Of a DNA stretch of 64,000 nt, positions 18,790 to 28,596 are shown in pieces; positions within the stretch are counted from its first letter, which is position 1; every line of letters starts with the position of its first letter. Under the pieces are notes generated by a model that was not told where the DNA came from, did not search any database, and saw only the letters and a program-made list of their open reading frames with translations. The stretch covers positions 111,279 through 175,278 of the forward strand of contig NW_006920878.1 in the NCBI RefSeq assembly GCF_000417875.1, read 5' to 3'. A program made the translations under genes and the position numbers. This stretch comes from Pseudozyma flocculosa PF-1. Taxonomy: Eukaryota; Basidiomycota; Ustilaginomycetes; Ustilaginales; Ustilaginaceae.

Positions 18790-19902
18790 TCTTGCACTAG
18801 GCCAGCAGCCGTCGGAAGGGGCGAGCGCAAGACCGAAGGGAACCGGGGATGGATCAGCACGACGGACGGGCTAGAGGGCTAGCCGGCAAGGTGAGCAGCA
18901 GCAAGGTGCTGAGAAAGCGGGCGGGCTCGCTTTCGCGTGCAGCGGTGCACAGGGTGGCCACTCACGCTGGTGTGTTGGTGAAGTAGCGAGCGAGGGTGCG
19001 GGGTGGGAGCGTCGAGGGCTGGGAAAAGTGGCGGCAGGTTTGAGCTGCGCGTGTGAGCATCAAGGCGAAGGGGACAAGGCGAGTAGGTGCATTGGACGGT
19101 GTTGCTGACGTCGATGGAAGTGTGGCGTGCGGTACCAGTTGGATGGTGGTGCGCTAGCTTCCTGGCGTGCGATGGGACCAGTCAGCGCGCGGGAGTCGGG
19201 AGACTCTGAGCAGAGCGCCTGGTCACCTTTTTTCGGCCCCGGGCGCGACGCGACCTGCGTGCAACCGCGAGGCGCGGCCAGGCCTGGCCGACCTGAGGAA
19301 AACAGTCAGGGCAAGCCCGAGGGTGGGCATGACGAAAATTGTCGGGCGCGCGCGCGTCCATTCTCGCGTGGAGCGGTTGGACCTGCAGGCAGGTAGGGTC
19401 TGACCCGGCTTGCCTGCCAGCTGGCCTTCCCGCTGCACCCTGCAGTGGAGAGCCCCGCCTGATCGGACGACAGCATGATATGGCTTCATCACGAGACAAG
19501 GAAACTCCAAACTTCGCTGGTGCTTCGAAGGGATGCTGGGCCACATTCAGCTCGCTCGCTACAGAGCTCGCTACAGAGGTGTGACTGCCGTTTGCCGCCA
19601 GTATCGCAGGACGGCAACGACGGCCGATTCGTCGGTTTGGAAAAGCCAGGCGCGTCCGCGATCGAGTGTGGCGCGTGAAGGCTGGGAGGCAGGCAGAGCA
19701 GGGCCAGTCGCGCAACGCGGGCAGGACCGCGTCGCCTGCAGCGGTCTCGTAGCGTCATCCGCTCCCGCAAAGCACGCCCCTGCGATGCCTACCGCCATCC
19801 GGTCCTTCTGTCGCACACCCTGGATCAGGCAGAGGATCGTTCATCCCTGCCCGTGCTTACTCTCGGCGGTTTCCAGCCGCCGTGGCGCAGGCGACATGAC
19901 GC

Positions 19903-20926
19903 CCACCCCGCCGGGCTGCTGCCAGCTGCCCTAAGGGCGGGGGGACTTGGGGAAAGAGAAGTCTGCTGCCGCTGACTTGGGGAAAGAGAAGTCTGCTGCC
20001 GCTGACTTGGGATTTATTTTTGGTCGGCTGCCGCCGCCTTGGTACTAGGGTCGATGCCGCTCGTTATCCTAGGGGGCCGCTGCCGCTTGCCCTGGGGGAA
20101 GAGAAGGAAGGAAGGGAAGGGGGGTAGGGCAGGATTATATACCTTCGATCTGGTTCGTGGGCGGGGCTTCTGTGGGCGGGCCGGCAGGCGGGCGGGCGGG
20201 CGGCAGGGCGCTATGCCTCAGGCAACTGCACTGCCCGCAGGGCACGGTAACCCCGGAAATAGGAGCGGGAACCACACGGGAACGGCCACGAGGCAAGGCC
20301 ACGAGGCAAGGCTAAAATCCGGGCAACTCTGCCAACATGGGCAGGAGCCCAGCACGGAGAAAAGCGTGCCGGAGCTAAGAAAACCCTGCGCTCAAATTAT
20401 CAAATTCCAGCGGATCACGGATTTTGCAAACAGCTTATCTCCAGCTAGCTCCGGGTCACGTAACATAGCTTACCTCCGAGAGATACAGAATCACGCAAAG
20501 ACCCTAAAGTCCGGGTCTGGCGTGCGTCTAGCCTGGAGATAAGCACCGATTCCTCGGCGATACCGGCGTTACGGAGTTTACCGCTCCCCTGGTTCCGTTG
20601 GCTTCTCGCAGGTACGCCTGCAGGGCTCGCAGGAAAAGCCTCAGGCGAAGTGCCCGGATTTCTAGCCTCGCGGCCTGCCCGTCCGACCGCCTGGGGCCTC
20701 CCATGGACCGGATCGAAGGTATATAATCCTACCGTTTCCTCCTTTCCTTCCTTCCCTTCCTTCTTCTCCCAGGGCAAGCGGCAGCGGCCCCCTAGGATAA
20801 CGAGCGGCATCGACCCTAGTACCAAGGCGGCGGCAGCCGACCAAAAATAAATCACTAAAGTCAGCGGCAGCAGACTTCCCCCGATCCCCCGCCCTTAGGG
20901 CAGCTGGCAGCAGCCCGGCGGGGTGG
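19903..20926. mobile_element. MITE-like inverted-repeat element, copy 2
   Basis: About 1.02 kb, the same length as copy 1. Left arm about 19903-20168, right arm about 20697-20926. The outermost bases CCACCCCGCCGGGCTGCTGC on the left are mirrored by GGCAGCAGCCCGGCGGGGTGG-type sequence on the right, extending the terminal repeat a few bases beyond what copy 1 retains. Arms carry the same landmarks as copy 1 (GACTTGGGATTTATTTTTGG, CTCGTTATCCTA, polypurine tract, TATATA). The left arm contains a 30-bp tandem duplication (ACTTGGGGAAAGAGAAGTCT...; 19945-20004). The interior differs from copy 1 in sequence but shares the CTTATCTCC/GGAGATAAG-like motif in both orientations. No transposase, no obvious target-site duplication. 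Confidence 0.8.
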
Positions 20927-21084
20927 TCATCGTCAACGTATCGTTGAACAGACCCCTTGATTCTCTCCATCTTTCCCACACACAAAAGGTTTCTTGGCAG
21001 ACGGCACAGTGAGATCATGGCCAACGCGGCGTGGATGCGAGGGCGAGGGCGAGTGCGAGTACGAGGGCGTGGATGCGAGTGCGA

Positions 21085-21428
21085 GGCCGAGGGTCAGGGC
21101 GCGAGGGTCAGGGCGTCAGGGTCAGGGCCCGAGGGCGCCAGGGCGCCAGGGTCAGGACGCGAGGGCGCCAGGGTCAGGACGCGAGGACGCGAGGGTCAGG
21201 ACGCGAGGGTCAGGACGCGAGGGTCAGGACGCGAGGGTCAGGACGCCAGGGTCAGGACGCGAGGGCGCCAGGGTCAGGGCGCCAGGGTCAGGACGCGAGG
21301 GCGCCAGGGTCAGGGCGCCAGGGTCAGGGCGCCAGGGTCAGGGCGCCAGGGTCAGGGCGCCAGGGTCAGGGCGCCAGGGTCAGGGCGCCAGGGTCAGGGC
21401 GCCAGGGTCAGGGCGCCAGGGTCAGGGG
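21085..21428. repeat. 14-bp GC-rich minisatellite
   Basis: About 24 tandem units of 14 bases in two main variants, GGCGCCAGGGTCAG and GACGCGAGGGTCAG. The distal ~10 units are identical, while the proximal part mixes variants and grades upstream into GAGGGCGAGGGCGAG. Because 14 is not a multiple of 3 and the unit has no stop in any frame, all three plus frames stay open; the resulting Arg/Gly-rich ORFs are artefacts. Confidence 0.9.
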
Positions 21429-21538
21429 AAAGACAGAAGGGTGGGCTGGTGCGGCGATTAAGAGCACGGAGTCAGCTACCTATTCGAGCAAGACGTCACA
21501 ACATTGGCGCTAGAGCCGGGCGAGCTGACTCTGGCGCG

Positions 21539-23896
21539 TCAGCCTGCTCGGGCCAAGAAAGGATGCGGTCGCTCTGGCCCCTCTTCGGGCCGGCTGATGG
21601 CGGTGTGCGCGGCGAAGCCGGGCTCGAAGCGGGCAAACGCGCGCAGATTGCGTCGTAGATACGGAGGCCCTCTCGCGCTTGTGGTCTTGATCGTTGTCGT
21701 CTCTGGCGGGGGTGGCGTCCCTGGTTCGACGGCGACCGAGGTGTCGCCGATCGCTTGCCGCTGCTGCTGCTGCTGCTGCTGCTGCTGACGCCGCATCCAG
21801 TGCATCCACAGCTTACGATCGTCGAGAGGCTTCCGCTGTTTTAGGCGCCAAACCCTGGTATAGAGCCGGTGCATCTGCTTGCGCTGCTTTTGGTCCACCT
21901 CGGTGGCACGCTCCGTCTCGCTCGCAGTGAGGCCGGCTGACGGTGGCCACAAGGCAAACGACGTCGGGTTGGACCCCGCCGTTTTGGCAACAAAGGACGG
22001 TGGTCGAGCGTAGAGGTCATCGAGAGCGTCAAAGTCGACGAGAAAGTCGTGCTGACGGCGCGAGCGAAACTGGGAGCGCAGCAGAGCCGAGTACTCGAGG
22101 CCCTGTCGCGCGTCTTCGGTGAGAGAGATTGTGGCTGTCGCCAGCTCGAGCTGGTCTTCTCGTCGCCTTTCCGTGCTCATTGCGCCCGCCTCTTCAGGGT
22201 GACCCCTCCCAGACGCGGTCGAGCCGGCGGGCTCCATCGCGGTCACGATGGTGTCGGCCGTGGTGGACGTCCATCTTGCCCAGGAGCTTGCGAGGTGGGA
22301 AGCGCCGCCAACCCTCGGTGCAGTTCCGGCCTCGTTCGCCCGCGGCGAAGGCTTCGAGTTGGCCTGAGTCGCAGCAGCGGCCTCGTCGCTCTGCTGGCAG
22401 AGGCGAGAAAGCATCCATGCAACACGGCGCGCCTGATCGACGCAGAGGGTGTGGATGTCGGGGAAGCGTGGCTGCGGTTCAGAGAGTTCGAGCAGCTCGA
22501 CTTCGGGCTCAGTCGGCGAGGCCGCAGGCGACGAGGGCGCTGGCGAATCGACAGGCTTGGACGGAGGCAGAGAGTCACGTCGAGGGTACTTGCGCGGGCG
22601 CCCTCTCCCTCTCTTGTGTACAGCGGGCGGGACAACGTCGACCGAAGCGGCTGGTCCGAGCGCGAGCAGAGAGGCACCGACACTGCGCGCGCGCTTCAGA
22701 GTGGCTGCCTTGGAGCGGCACACTGCGACGGACCGCGCGCGCGACATGCGATCTCGACGACTAGGTGTCCTTCTGTGTTCCTCGTCGATGTCGAGGCGAG
22801 GAGAGTCGGCATCTGCTGCAGACTTGGGCGCGATGGCGAGGTCAGTGTCGGCATCTGGTGCTGCGAGCTTGTCGTACGTCGGGCGCTGGTGATGTGTCGC
22901 CTCGCTGGGCCTGCCCTGGCCGCGCCGGAGCGTCTGTGGTAGGCTCTCGAGGCGCACGCCTGGTCTCTTGGAAAGCGACTGTGCGGCTGAACTGTAGCCG
23001 TCGCCCGCATGCTCCCTGCCCACCTCAGGCTCTTCGACTGCGATCCCGGCAGTCGGTCCGTACCAGCGCCAGTCCGTTTCTCTGCTCGGCCCAACGTAGG
23101 AGTACGGGAACTCCAGCAGCGCCGCCGAATGACCGAATGGAGGCAGTTCCGCGTCCATGTACCAAGGCGATTGGAGCGCGTGGAGGGCCGCGTGTGTCGA
23201 GCGAGGCGATGTCCCCTGAGCTGGCGAAAGAGGCATCTGCGGAGGGTAAGCCGGAAAGGGGGATGGCTCGGTACGAGGCAAGGGCCAGTAGTGCTCCGGC
23301 CTAGGCAGGAGATGGGCTGATGTAGTCGGGGCATGGTAGGCATGGGCAGGACGAGGATCGAGCGGCCATGGCGGATGGGCTAGACGTAGAGTATCGATTG
23401 GAGGGGAGTCGTGGTGGCGGATCTGATGCTCGAGTGCTTCTGCGGGCGCATATGGTGCCCAGCCGGGCGAGTCGTGGGCATCGCAAAAGGTTGTCGTGGC
23501 TGGAGCAGCCTTCAAGACACCAAGACTGCCATGGTCGGCGTCGGCGACCTCTCGACTGCGCTGCTTGCCCCTGGCCCGCTCCGACATCCCAGCGGGCGCC
23601 GCTGACCGCATGCAGCCGCTGTAGGACTGCGAAGTAGCGTCTGCGGCATGATCCAGCCGTGCGCCGGCGGCGGGAGCGCTCTCTGTGTGGTCCGACTCGA
23701 GCGCTGCGGTGGCGTGCCTCTCCCGCTTGACCGCTGGGACGTGGCCATACTGCACGACCTTGACCTTATACGGACGCAGTTCGGGATCGTCGTAGTCTGC
23801 GCGTGAGGCCGCGAAGCGCTGATAGGCCTCGTCGAAGTCGGAGTCGTCGCCGTCTTCCGAGTACGCTCCCGGGCAGTGCTGGTGATGGGCGTCCAT
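21539..23896 (-). CDS. AT-hook protein, probable DNA-binding regulator
   Basis: 785 aa from the ATG at 23896 (MDAHHQHCPGAYSEDGDD); the frame is open to 24085 but that part is His/Thr-rich and looks like leader. Single exon. Mostly disordered, rich in Ser, Pro, Ala. The one clear motif is an AT-hook with basic flanks (KRGRGRPRKYPRR) near residue 427, preceded by a basic stretch RARSVAVCRSKAATLKRARS. The last ~100 residues hold a denser, possibly helical segment (YTRVWRLKQRKPLDDRKLWMHW) followed by a run of nine Gln. Minor-groove AT-DNA binding is inferred from the AT-hook. I recognise no other domain, so its function is unknown. Confidence 0.72.
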   Translation of the reverse strand: MDAHHQHCPGAYSEDGDDSDFDEAYQRFAASRADYDDPELRPYKVKVVQYGHVPAVKRERHATAALESDHTESAPAAGARLDHAADATSQSYSGCMRSAAPAGMSERARGKQRSREVADADHGSLGVLKAAPATTTFCDAHDSPGWAPYAPAEALEHQIRHHDSPPIDTLRLAHPPWPLDPRPAHAYHAPTTSAHLLPRPEHYWPLPRTEPSPFPAYPPQMPLSPAQGTSPRSTHAALHALQSPWYMDAELPPFGHSAALLEFPYSYVGPSRETDWRWYGPTAGIAVEEPEVGREHAGDGYSSAAQSLSKRPGVRLESLPQTLRRGQGRPSEATHHQRPTYDKLAAPDADTDLAIAPKSAADADSPRLDIDEEHRRTPSRRDRMSRARSVAVCRSKAATLKRARSVGASLLALGPAASVDVVPPAVHKRGRGRPRKYPRRDSLPPSKPVDSPAPSSPAASPTEPEVELLELSEPQPRFPDIHTLCVDQARRVAWMLSRLCQQSDEAAAATQANSKPSPRANEAGTAPRVGGASHLASSWARWTSTTADTIVTAMEPAGSTASGRGHPEEAGAMSTERRREDQLELATATISLTEDARQGLEYSALLRSQFRSRRQHDFLVDFDALDDLYARPPSFVAKTAGSNPTSFALWPPSAGLTASETERATEVDQKQRKQMHRLYTRVWRLKQRKPLDDRKLWMHWMRRQQQQQQQQQRQAIGDTSVAVEPGTPPPPETTTIKTTSARGPPYLRRNLRAFARFEPGFAAHTAISRPEEGPERPHPFLARAG
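21761..21787. repeat. (CTG)9 trinucleotide repeat, coding
   Basis: Nine uninterrupted CTG units on the plus strand, read as nine CAG (Gln) codons near the C-terminus of the AT-hook protein. Pure repeats of this kind are usually length-polymorphic. Confidence 0.95.
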
Positions 23897-24526
23897 CGGT
23901 GCCGGGACCGAAGGCAGGACGGCTAAAAAAGGGTGGTGGGCAGTAGTAGTGTGCCTGTGGTGGTGGTGATTGTGAAGACGGTGAGACCCTTGGCACCCTG
24001 CGCCTGGGCCACTTCGTTCCGCGCCAGCAGGCCTAGGCCGGCGATCACCCGGCCTAGCACGAGAGCTCGGCGGGTCAGGGTCCAAGCTGGCTGCGGATCA
24101 GGCACGCATCATGCACGGTCGAGCTACGCCGAACGCCCACATGCGTACCTAGTTTCCGGCTCGTTGTCGGCTCATGCATATGAATCTTGAATGTTATTCC
24201 TCCGGGCCAACTCTGTAATTAAGATCACATCCTCCGGAGAGTAAATTAAATTGCTCCTGCCCCGCCTGGTAACGCCATTCTGCAAGGAGGCCGGCGAGGA
24301 GATTGATGCTGGAACGAACGCGCGGCCTGGGGAGCGACGAAGGGTGGTCAGGTCTGGCGAGCAAGCTTGCCAGCTTGTTTGGACGAAGCAGGGGGCCCCA
24401 CAGCGGTTCGGGCGGGTCGATCGATGGTATACATACCTTGCCTCCCGGTCTCGACGGAACCCAGTTTGATGTGTCACCCCCGCCAACCCCACCCAGGACC
24501 GTGACACCCCCCGACAGACCGGCAGC
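23897..24526. promoter_or_regulatory. divergent intergenic region with an AT-rich patch
   Basis: Between the AT-hook gene (-) and the small anchored protein gene (+). Bases about 24170-24260 are unusually AT-rich for this window (GAATCTTGAATGTTATTCC, GTAAATTAAATTGC), and a TATA-like GGTATACATACC lies near 24427, about 100 bases before the plus-strand start. No other gene seen. Confidence 0.4.
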
Positions 24527-25327
24527 ATGCACGACGCCGTCTTCATCCTTTGCCTCCTCGCCGCTGTGGCCTGGGTGACGCACCTCTTCCGCGCACACCG
24601 ACAGTACGCCGAACTCCGCGCCCGCCACGACAGGGACTTCGTTCTGTCCGCCATCGACGTCTCGCACAAGCTGTTCGCCAAGGAGCTCGCGCGCATCCCG
24701 GTGGCCGAGCTCCGCAGCTTCATGGGCGAGGCCCGACACGAGCTCCGAACCATCCCCGACATCCGCGCGGCCCTCTACGACACCCGATCCTACACAGCCA
24801 AGATCCTCGCCCTCCTCACCTCGTCCCGATCCGATCTCGGCAAAGTGTTCGAGGCCCTCGCCCTCACCCGCTCCGGCCTTGTGTCCATGAGCGAGTCGCT
24901 GGACTACACCGGCGGCGAGCTCGACACGCTGCATGGGGTCGTGTACGATATGGCAGCCTTTCAACTCATCTTCAAGGACGAGATTAAGCACCTCGCCGAA
25001 ATCATCAGGCGCGCGACGGCCACGCCCGTCCCTTCGCGCTCCCCCTCGCCCACCCCCGAATCCTCCGCCGGTCCGAGCCCCGTGGCCTCGCGCTCCTCCA
25101 GCCCGGTCCCGATGCGCGCCACCTCGCCGGTTCCCGTCCCCTCCTCGGACCACCTGCCGCCGCGCCCGGCTAGTGCGGCTGCGCAGGACAGGCCTCGGCA
25201 GATTTGCAGGGCCTACCAGAGGGGAACCTGCCGCCGCCCCGACGACCAGTGCCGTCACCTGCACATCTGCGCGGAGCCCGGCTGTGGCGGCCGCCACCCG
25301 GCGTCGGCTTGCCCGGGTCTTTCCTAA
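24527..25327 (+). CDS. N-terminally membrane-anchored protein with C-terminal Cys/His motif, unknown family (member B)
   Basis: 266 aa. Residues 1-22 are hydrophobic (AVFILCLLAAVAW core), a signal anchor or signal peptide. Residues ~25-160 are charged and helical (ELRSFMGEARHELRT, LLTSSRSDLGKVFEAL). Residues ~165-220 form a Ser/Pro-rich linker with SPSPTP repeats. The last ~40 residues hold a Cys/His cluster of pattern C-x7-C-x6-C-x3-H-x-C, then more Cys/His (GCGGRHPASAC). This resembles compact CCCH/zinc-knuckle motifs of fungal mobile-element and RNA-binding proteins. The N-terminal two thirds match the ORF at 8377-8844 in order and spacing. Codon ends are G/C-rich, so it behaves as a resident gene. 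The stop is followed almost at once by GTGAGT, with an acceptor at 25428, suggesting a 3'UTR intron. The large opposite-strand ORF is its shadow. Confidence 0.65.
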   Translation: MHDAVFILCLLAAVAWVTHLFRAHRQYAELRARHDRDFVLSAIDVSHKLFAKELARIPVAELRSFMGEARHELRTIPDIRAALYDTRSYTAKILALLTSSRSDLGKVFEALALTRSGLVSMSESLDYTGGELDTLHGVVYDMAAFQLIFKDEIKHLAEIIRRATATPVPSRSPSPTPESSAGPSPVASRSSSPVPMRATSPVPVPSSDHLPPRPASAAAQDRPRQICRAYQRGTCRRPDDQCRHLHICAEPGCGGRHPASACPGLS

Positions 25328-25390
25328 GGTGAGTGTCACTGACGTTCCTCCCCCGCCTCGGTCTTACCACGAGGCGCTTGCTGACAATCA

Positions 25391-25428
25391 TCTCTCTCTC
25401 CCTCTCTCTCTCTCTCACACACACACAG
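25391..25428. repeat. CT/CA microsatellite
   Basis: A (CT)n run passes directly into (CA)n and ends in CAG at 25428, so it also makes a near-ideal polypyrimidine tract and splice acceptor for the putative 3'UTR intron of the upstream gene. Confidence 0.8.
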
Positions 25429-25676
25429 AGGCATCCGGCCACAATCACGACTCGGAACAACACGATCCAGAACAGCATGACAGGACTCCGAGGCATCCGG
25501 CCACAATCACGACTCGGAACAACACGATCCAGAACAGCATGACAGGACTCCGAGGCATCCGGCCACAATCACGACTCGGAACAACACGATCCAGAACAGC
25601 ATGACAGGACTCCGAGGCATCCGGCCACAATCACGACTCGGAACAACACGATCCAGAACAGCATGACAGGACTCCA
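25429..25676. repeat. 62-bp tandem repeat, four copies
   Basis: Units at 25429-25490, 25491-25552, 25553-25614 and 25615-25676, each starting AGGCATCCGGCCACAATCAC and ending GACAGGACTCCG. Three copies are identical and the fourth differs at its last base. The array starts at the base following the CA-tract acceptor and sits between the convergent genes at 24527-25327 and RPS5. The near-identity implies recent expansion or homogenisation. Confidence 0.95.
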
Positions 25677-25815
25677 AGACAAGACGACAACACGCTCGAT
25701 TTCGGATGGCCAGAGGTGGAGAACAGAAGGGCGCGGCGGATCGTGGCGCTTTTGAGGGAGGCCGAGAGCTCTCGGATCCCCGATCATCTCTGGTAGGACG
25801 GGGTCGCGGCGGCGT

Positions 25816-27369
25816 TTAGCGGTTGGAGCGGGCGACTCGCTCCATCTCGTCGCGCTTCTTGATGGCGTACGAGTTCGACGATCCCTTGGCGGCATTGATG
25901 AGCTCATCTGCAAGGCACTCGGAAATCGACTTGACGTTGCGGAAGGCCGACTCGCGGGTACCCGTGGTGAGGAGGCTGATGGCCTGGTTGACACGACGCA
26001 GAGGCGAGACGTCGACGGCCTGTCGTCGGACGGTGCCGGCAGAGCCGATGCGGGTCGAGTCCTCGCGCGGGCCGGTGTTGATGATGGCGTCGACCAGGAT
26101 CTGGATCGGGTTGGCGTCGGTGAGGAGGTGGATGATCTCAAAGGCGTGGGCGACGATGCGGACGGCCATGAGCTTCTTGCCGTTGTTGCGGCCGTGCATC
26201 ATGAGCGAGTTGACGAGGCGCTCGACGATGGGCATCTGCGCCTTCTTGAAGGCCTTGTTGGCGTAGCGGCCGGCCGTGTGGGGCGTGTAGACGGCGTTTC
26301 GGAGGGCGATGTAGTCGGTCAGGGAGATGTCCTTGACCTCGACCTCCTGGGCGCTGCGGGGGTTGGCGGACGCAGGAGACAAGGGGAGAAGGCGAGCAGG
26401 CGTCAGCTCTCACGTCCATACCGCCGTCTCGTTGATCTCGGCGGATCCAGAACCGTCGTCCCGCCTCCAGCGACCTGCCTCGACTGCCGGCAGCCTTCCG
26501 CAGCGAGCGCCCCGGATGAGGCCTTGCCGGCGCTTCCGCTGATAGCGCCCAGAACGAGACCCTCGCCTACCACGACCGTGGCAGGGCCAAACGCCGGACA
26601 GGGCCATCCATCCGTCGACACTCCGTCGCCCTGAACCGTCCTTCCCTGGTCGACCTGGATCCGCCACCATCCTGACTCCGAGCCACGGCGCGGCATGGCT
26701 GCTCTGGTGTTCGGGTGACACTCACTCCCACTTGCCGAAGAGACGGACGCCGCCAACCTCCGGGGCAGCCACAGCGGCAACGTCCTCTGTTGGATGTCAG
26801 CCAGCGGACAAGTGCGAGAGAGGGCGATGAGGTGCATGGGCGAGGTCGATGTGAGGTTGCGCGGCGCACAGGGGCGTAGCAGGTGCGGCGATTGTGGATT
26901 GTCGAGAGAGTCGGACACGGAGAGGGCGACGGCGGAACGATCGGTAGGTTGGAGGTCGATGGAAGGTCGAGAATGTGGCACCAAGAGTCGAGCGGACGAA
27001 GGGAGAGCAGCCGACGACGAGAGCGACACGGGCGACACGGGAAGGTGAAAGAGAGGATGGGCAGAACGTCAGCAAGCCGTTCCATCGTGACCTTCCAGCT
27101 GATCCAGCGAGCGTTGTTTGGTGGTGGCGACGGGTCGTGGTCCTGCCAAGCCGGGCGGAGCAGACAGCTTCCAGCGATGGCCGAGCGGGTCGTGACTGTG
27201 CGAACATGGCAAGAGCCTCCCGGGCCGTCGGCCAGACCGCTGCGTATGTCGTTCCTCGTCGGTCGACCCTTTGAAGCGATCCGTCCTGGTGTGCGCCGCA
27301 GGGAGCCGCCGCCGCGTCCGCCGTGTGCCAGAGTCGTCGACACTCACTGGGGATTCCGACCTTGGCCAT
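25816..27369 (-). CDS. RPS5: 40S ribosomal protein uS7 (RPS5)
   Basis: Small-subunit protein at the mRNA exit/E-site region of the 40S head. Three exons: 27369-27348 (22 nt, MAKVGIP plus one base), 26786-26726 (61 nt, [20 protein letters not shown]) and 26353-25816. The two GT-AG introns keep frame ([13 protein letters not shown] across junction 2), giving 206 aa; the yeast protein is 225 aa with a longer acidic N-terminus. The core is unmistakable: [56 protein letters not shown] and the C-terminal [13 protein letters not shown]. The first intron is long for this window (561 nt) and starts 22 bases after the ATG, a pattern common for ribosomal protein genes and often tied to regulation or intronic snoRNAs, though I could not identify one here. 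Confidence 0.96.
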
Positions 27370-28596
27370 GTTGGGCTATGTGATGTTGCGACGGAGATTC
27401 TGTTCTTGACCAAGAACGGGAAAGTGATGGGAAGGGCGGCGGGGTAGGGACGAGGGTCTTGAGGGGGTGGTGCGGGTGACTTGGAGTGAGGATCAGCAAC
27501 AACGACGACGACGACGGCCTCAACCACCGACGGCGGCAGCGCAGGCTCCCCTCGCTTCCCACGCGGCCCCGGGATGGGCTGGGCTGGCCACAGGGCTGGG
27601 CTGGCAGGATGGCCGATCCGTGCCGGGTGGCCCACCGAGGGGCCTTCCAAGCCCGCCTTCCGGTGCACCTGCAGGGTCGTTGAATCCAAATTTCGAGGTG
27701 GAATTGCACCGCCGCCACTGCGCGTAATGCAACTCGCAGGCAATTCAATTTTTGCGCATTTCGAGGCATAGGCGATGAGAAATTTCCAGCTTCTTGAGCC
27801 TCGGCCGAGGCTACTCGGATCCGCACGATTATGGCTCCAGGCTCGCGCAGCCAAGGCCAGCCGTCCAACCTTCCGCCACCAGCTTCCGTTCACCAGGCTG
27901 TGCCCGGCTGAATGTCCACATCGCAGCCGCGGCCCACTCCTACGCGCAGCGAGACGACCCTCGCCGCCGCCATGGCCCGCTCTTCAGAGCAAAGGGTCGC
28001 AATGCGAGCAGCCCAGGCGATGGACCAAGCACGACGTGAAGATCCCCTCCTGTCGAGGTGGACCGCTGGGCCAAGCGATGCCCTACTCAGCGGACTAGAT
28101 GGCGAGCTCCGCTTCGAATGCTGCTTTTCGTACAAGAGGCCGGCGATAGTGCTACATCCACAGAGGGCAAAGGAGAGGAGAGGAGAGAGAAGAGAGACGA
28201 TCGAGGCTGCGAGAGAGTACAACAGAGAGAGGGCATTGACGGCGTAGAGAGCAAGGGAGGCGGGGAGGGCAAGGCACGGCACGGCATGGCATGGCAAAGG
28301 GACGCGACCAAGACGTCGTCTGCACTCGGCAGAGAGAGGGGCGCAAACATCCGGGTCGCGGAAAGAGGAGAGTGGCGTCGGATTCGATCAGGGCCTGCAG
28401 TGGTGATGGACGGACCGGTTTGATCTCCACACGCGGGCGGGCACGCCGCGGTTCCAGGTTGGCGGCGACCATGAGAGAGACTGCACGCACATCTGCTGAG
28501 AGGGCAGACGAGGCAGCCGGCGCGAGTCGCGCCATGGGACGGAGCGACGGTAGATGCTGGCTCCTCTCGGGCCAAGGAATGCCCTCGACTGACAGA
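27370..28596. promoter_or_regulatory. RPS5 upstream region to the 3' end of the TBL1-like gene
   Basis: About 1.2 kb with no recognisable gene. It must contain the RPS5 promoter. A short AT-richer patch (about 27680-27790) and purine-rich GGAGAGGAGAGG / GGCACGGCATGGC repeats (about 28165-28300) are the only visible structure. Confidence 0.4.

Larger units (their letters stand above)
18790..21538. other. gene-poor interval upstream of GLO2
   Basis: Holds the GLO2 promoter (nearest ~300 bases), then GC-rich sequence to about 19900 with only chance ORFs, a second inverted-repeat element (19903-20926) and a 14-bp minisatellite (about 21085-21428). No gene or RNA recognised. Confidence 0.6.

Noticed and set aside
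20957..21658. Arg/Gly-rich 233-codon ORF (possible RGG protein)
   Set aside because: It is a translation of the 14-bp minisatellite, which is open in all three frames.
24194..25339. 381-codon minus-strand ORF over the small anchored-protein gene
   Set aside because: Its Arg/Gly/Val-rich composition is what the antisense of a GC3-rich gene gives; the plus-strand frame has a hydrophobic start, a linker and an ordered Cys/His motif.
25429..25676. Possible CRISPR-like array
   Set aside because: The 62-bp units abut with no unique spacers, and the genome is eukaryotic; it is a simple tandem repeat.
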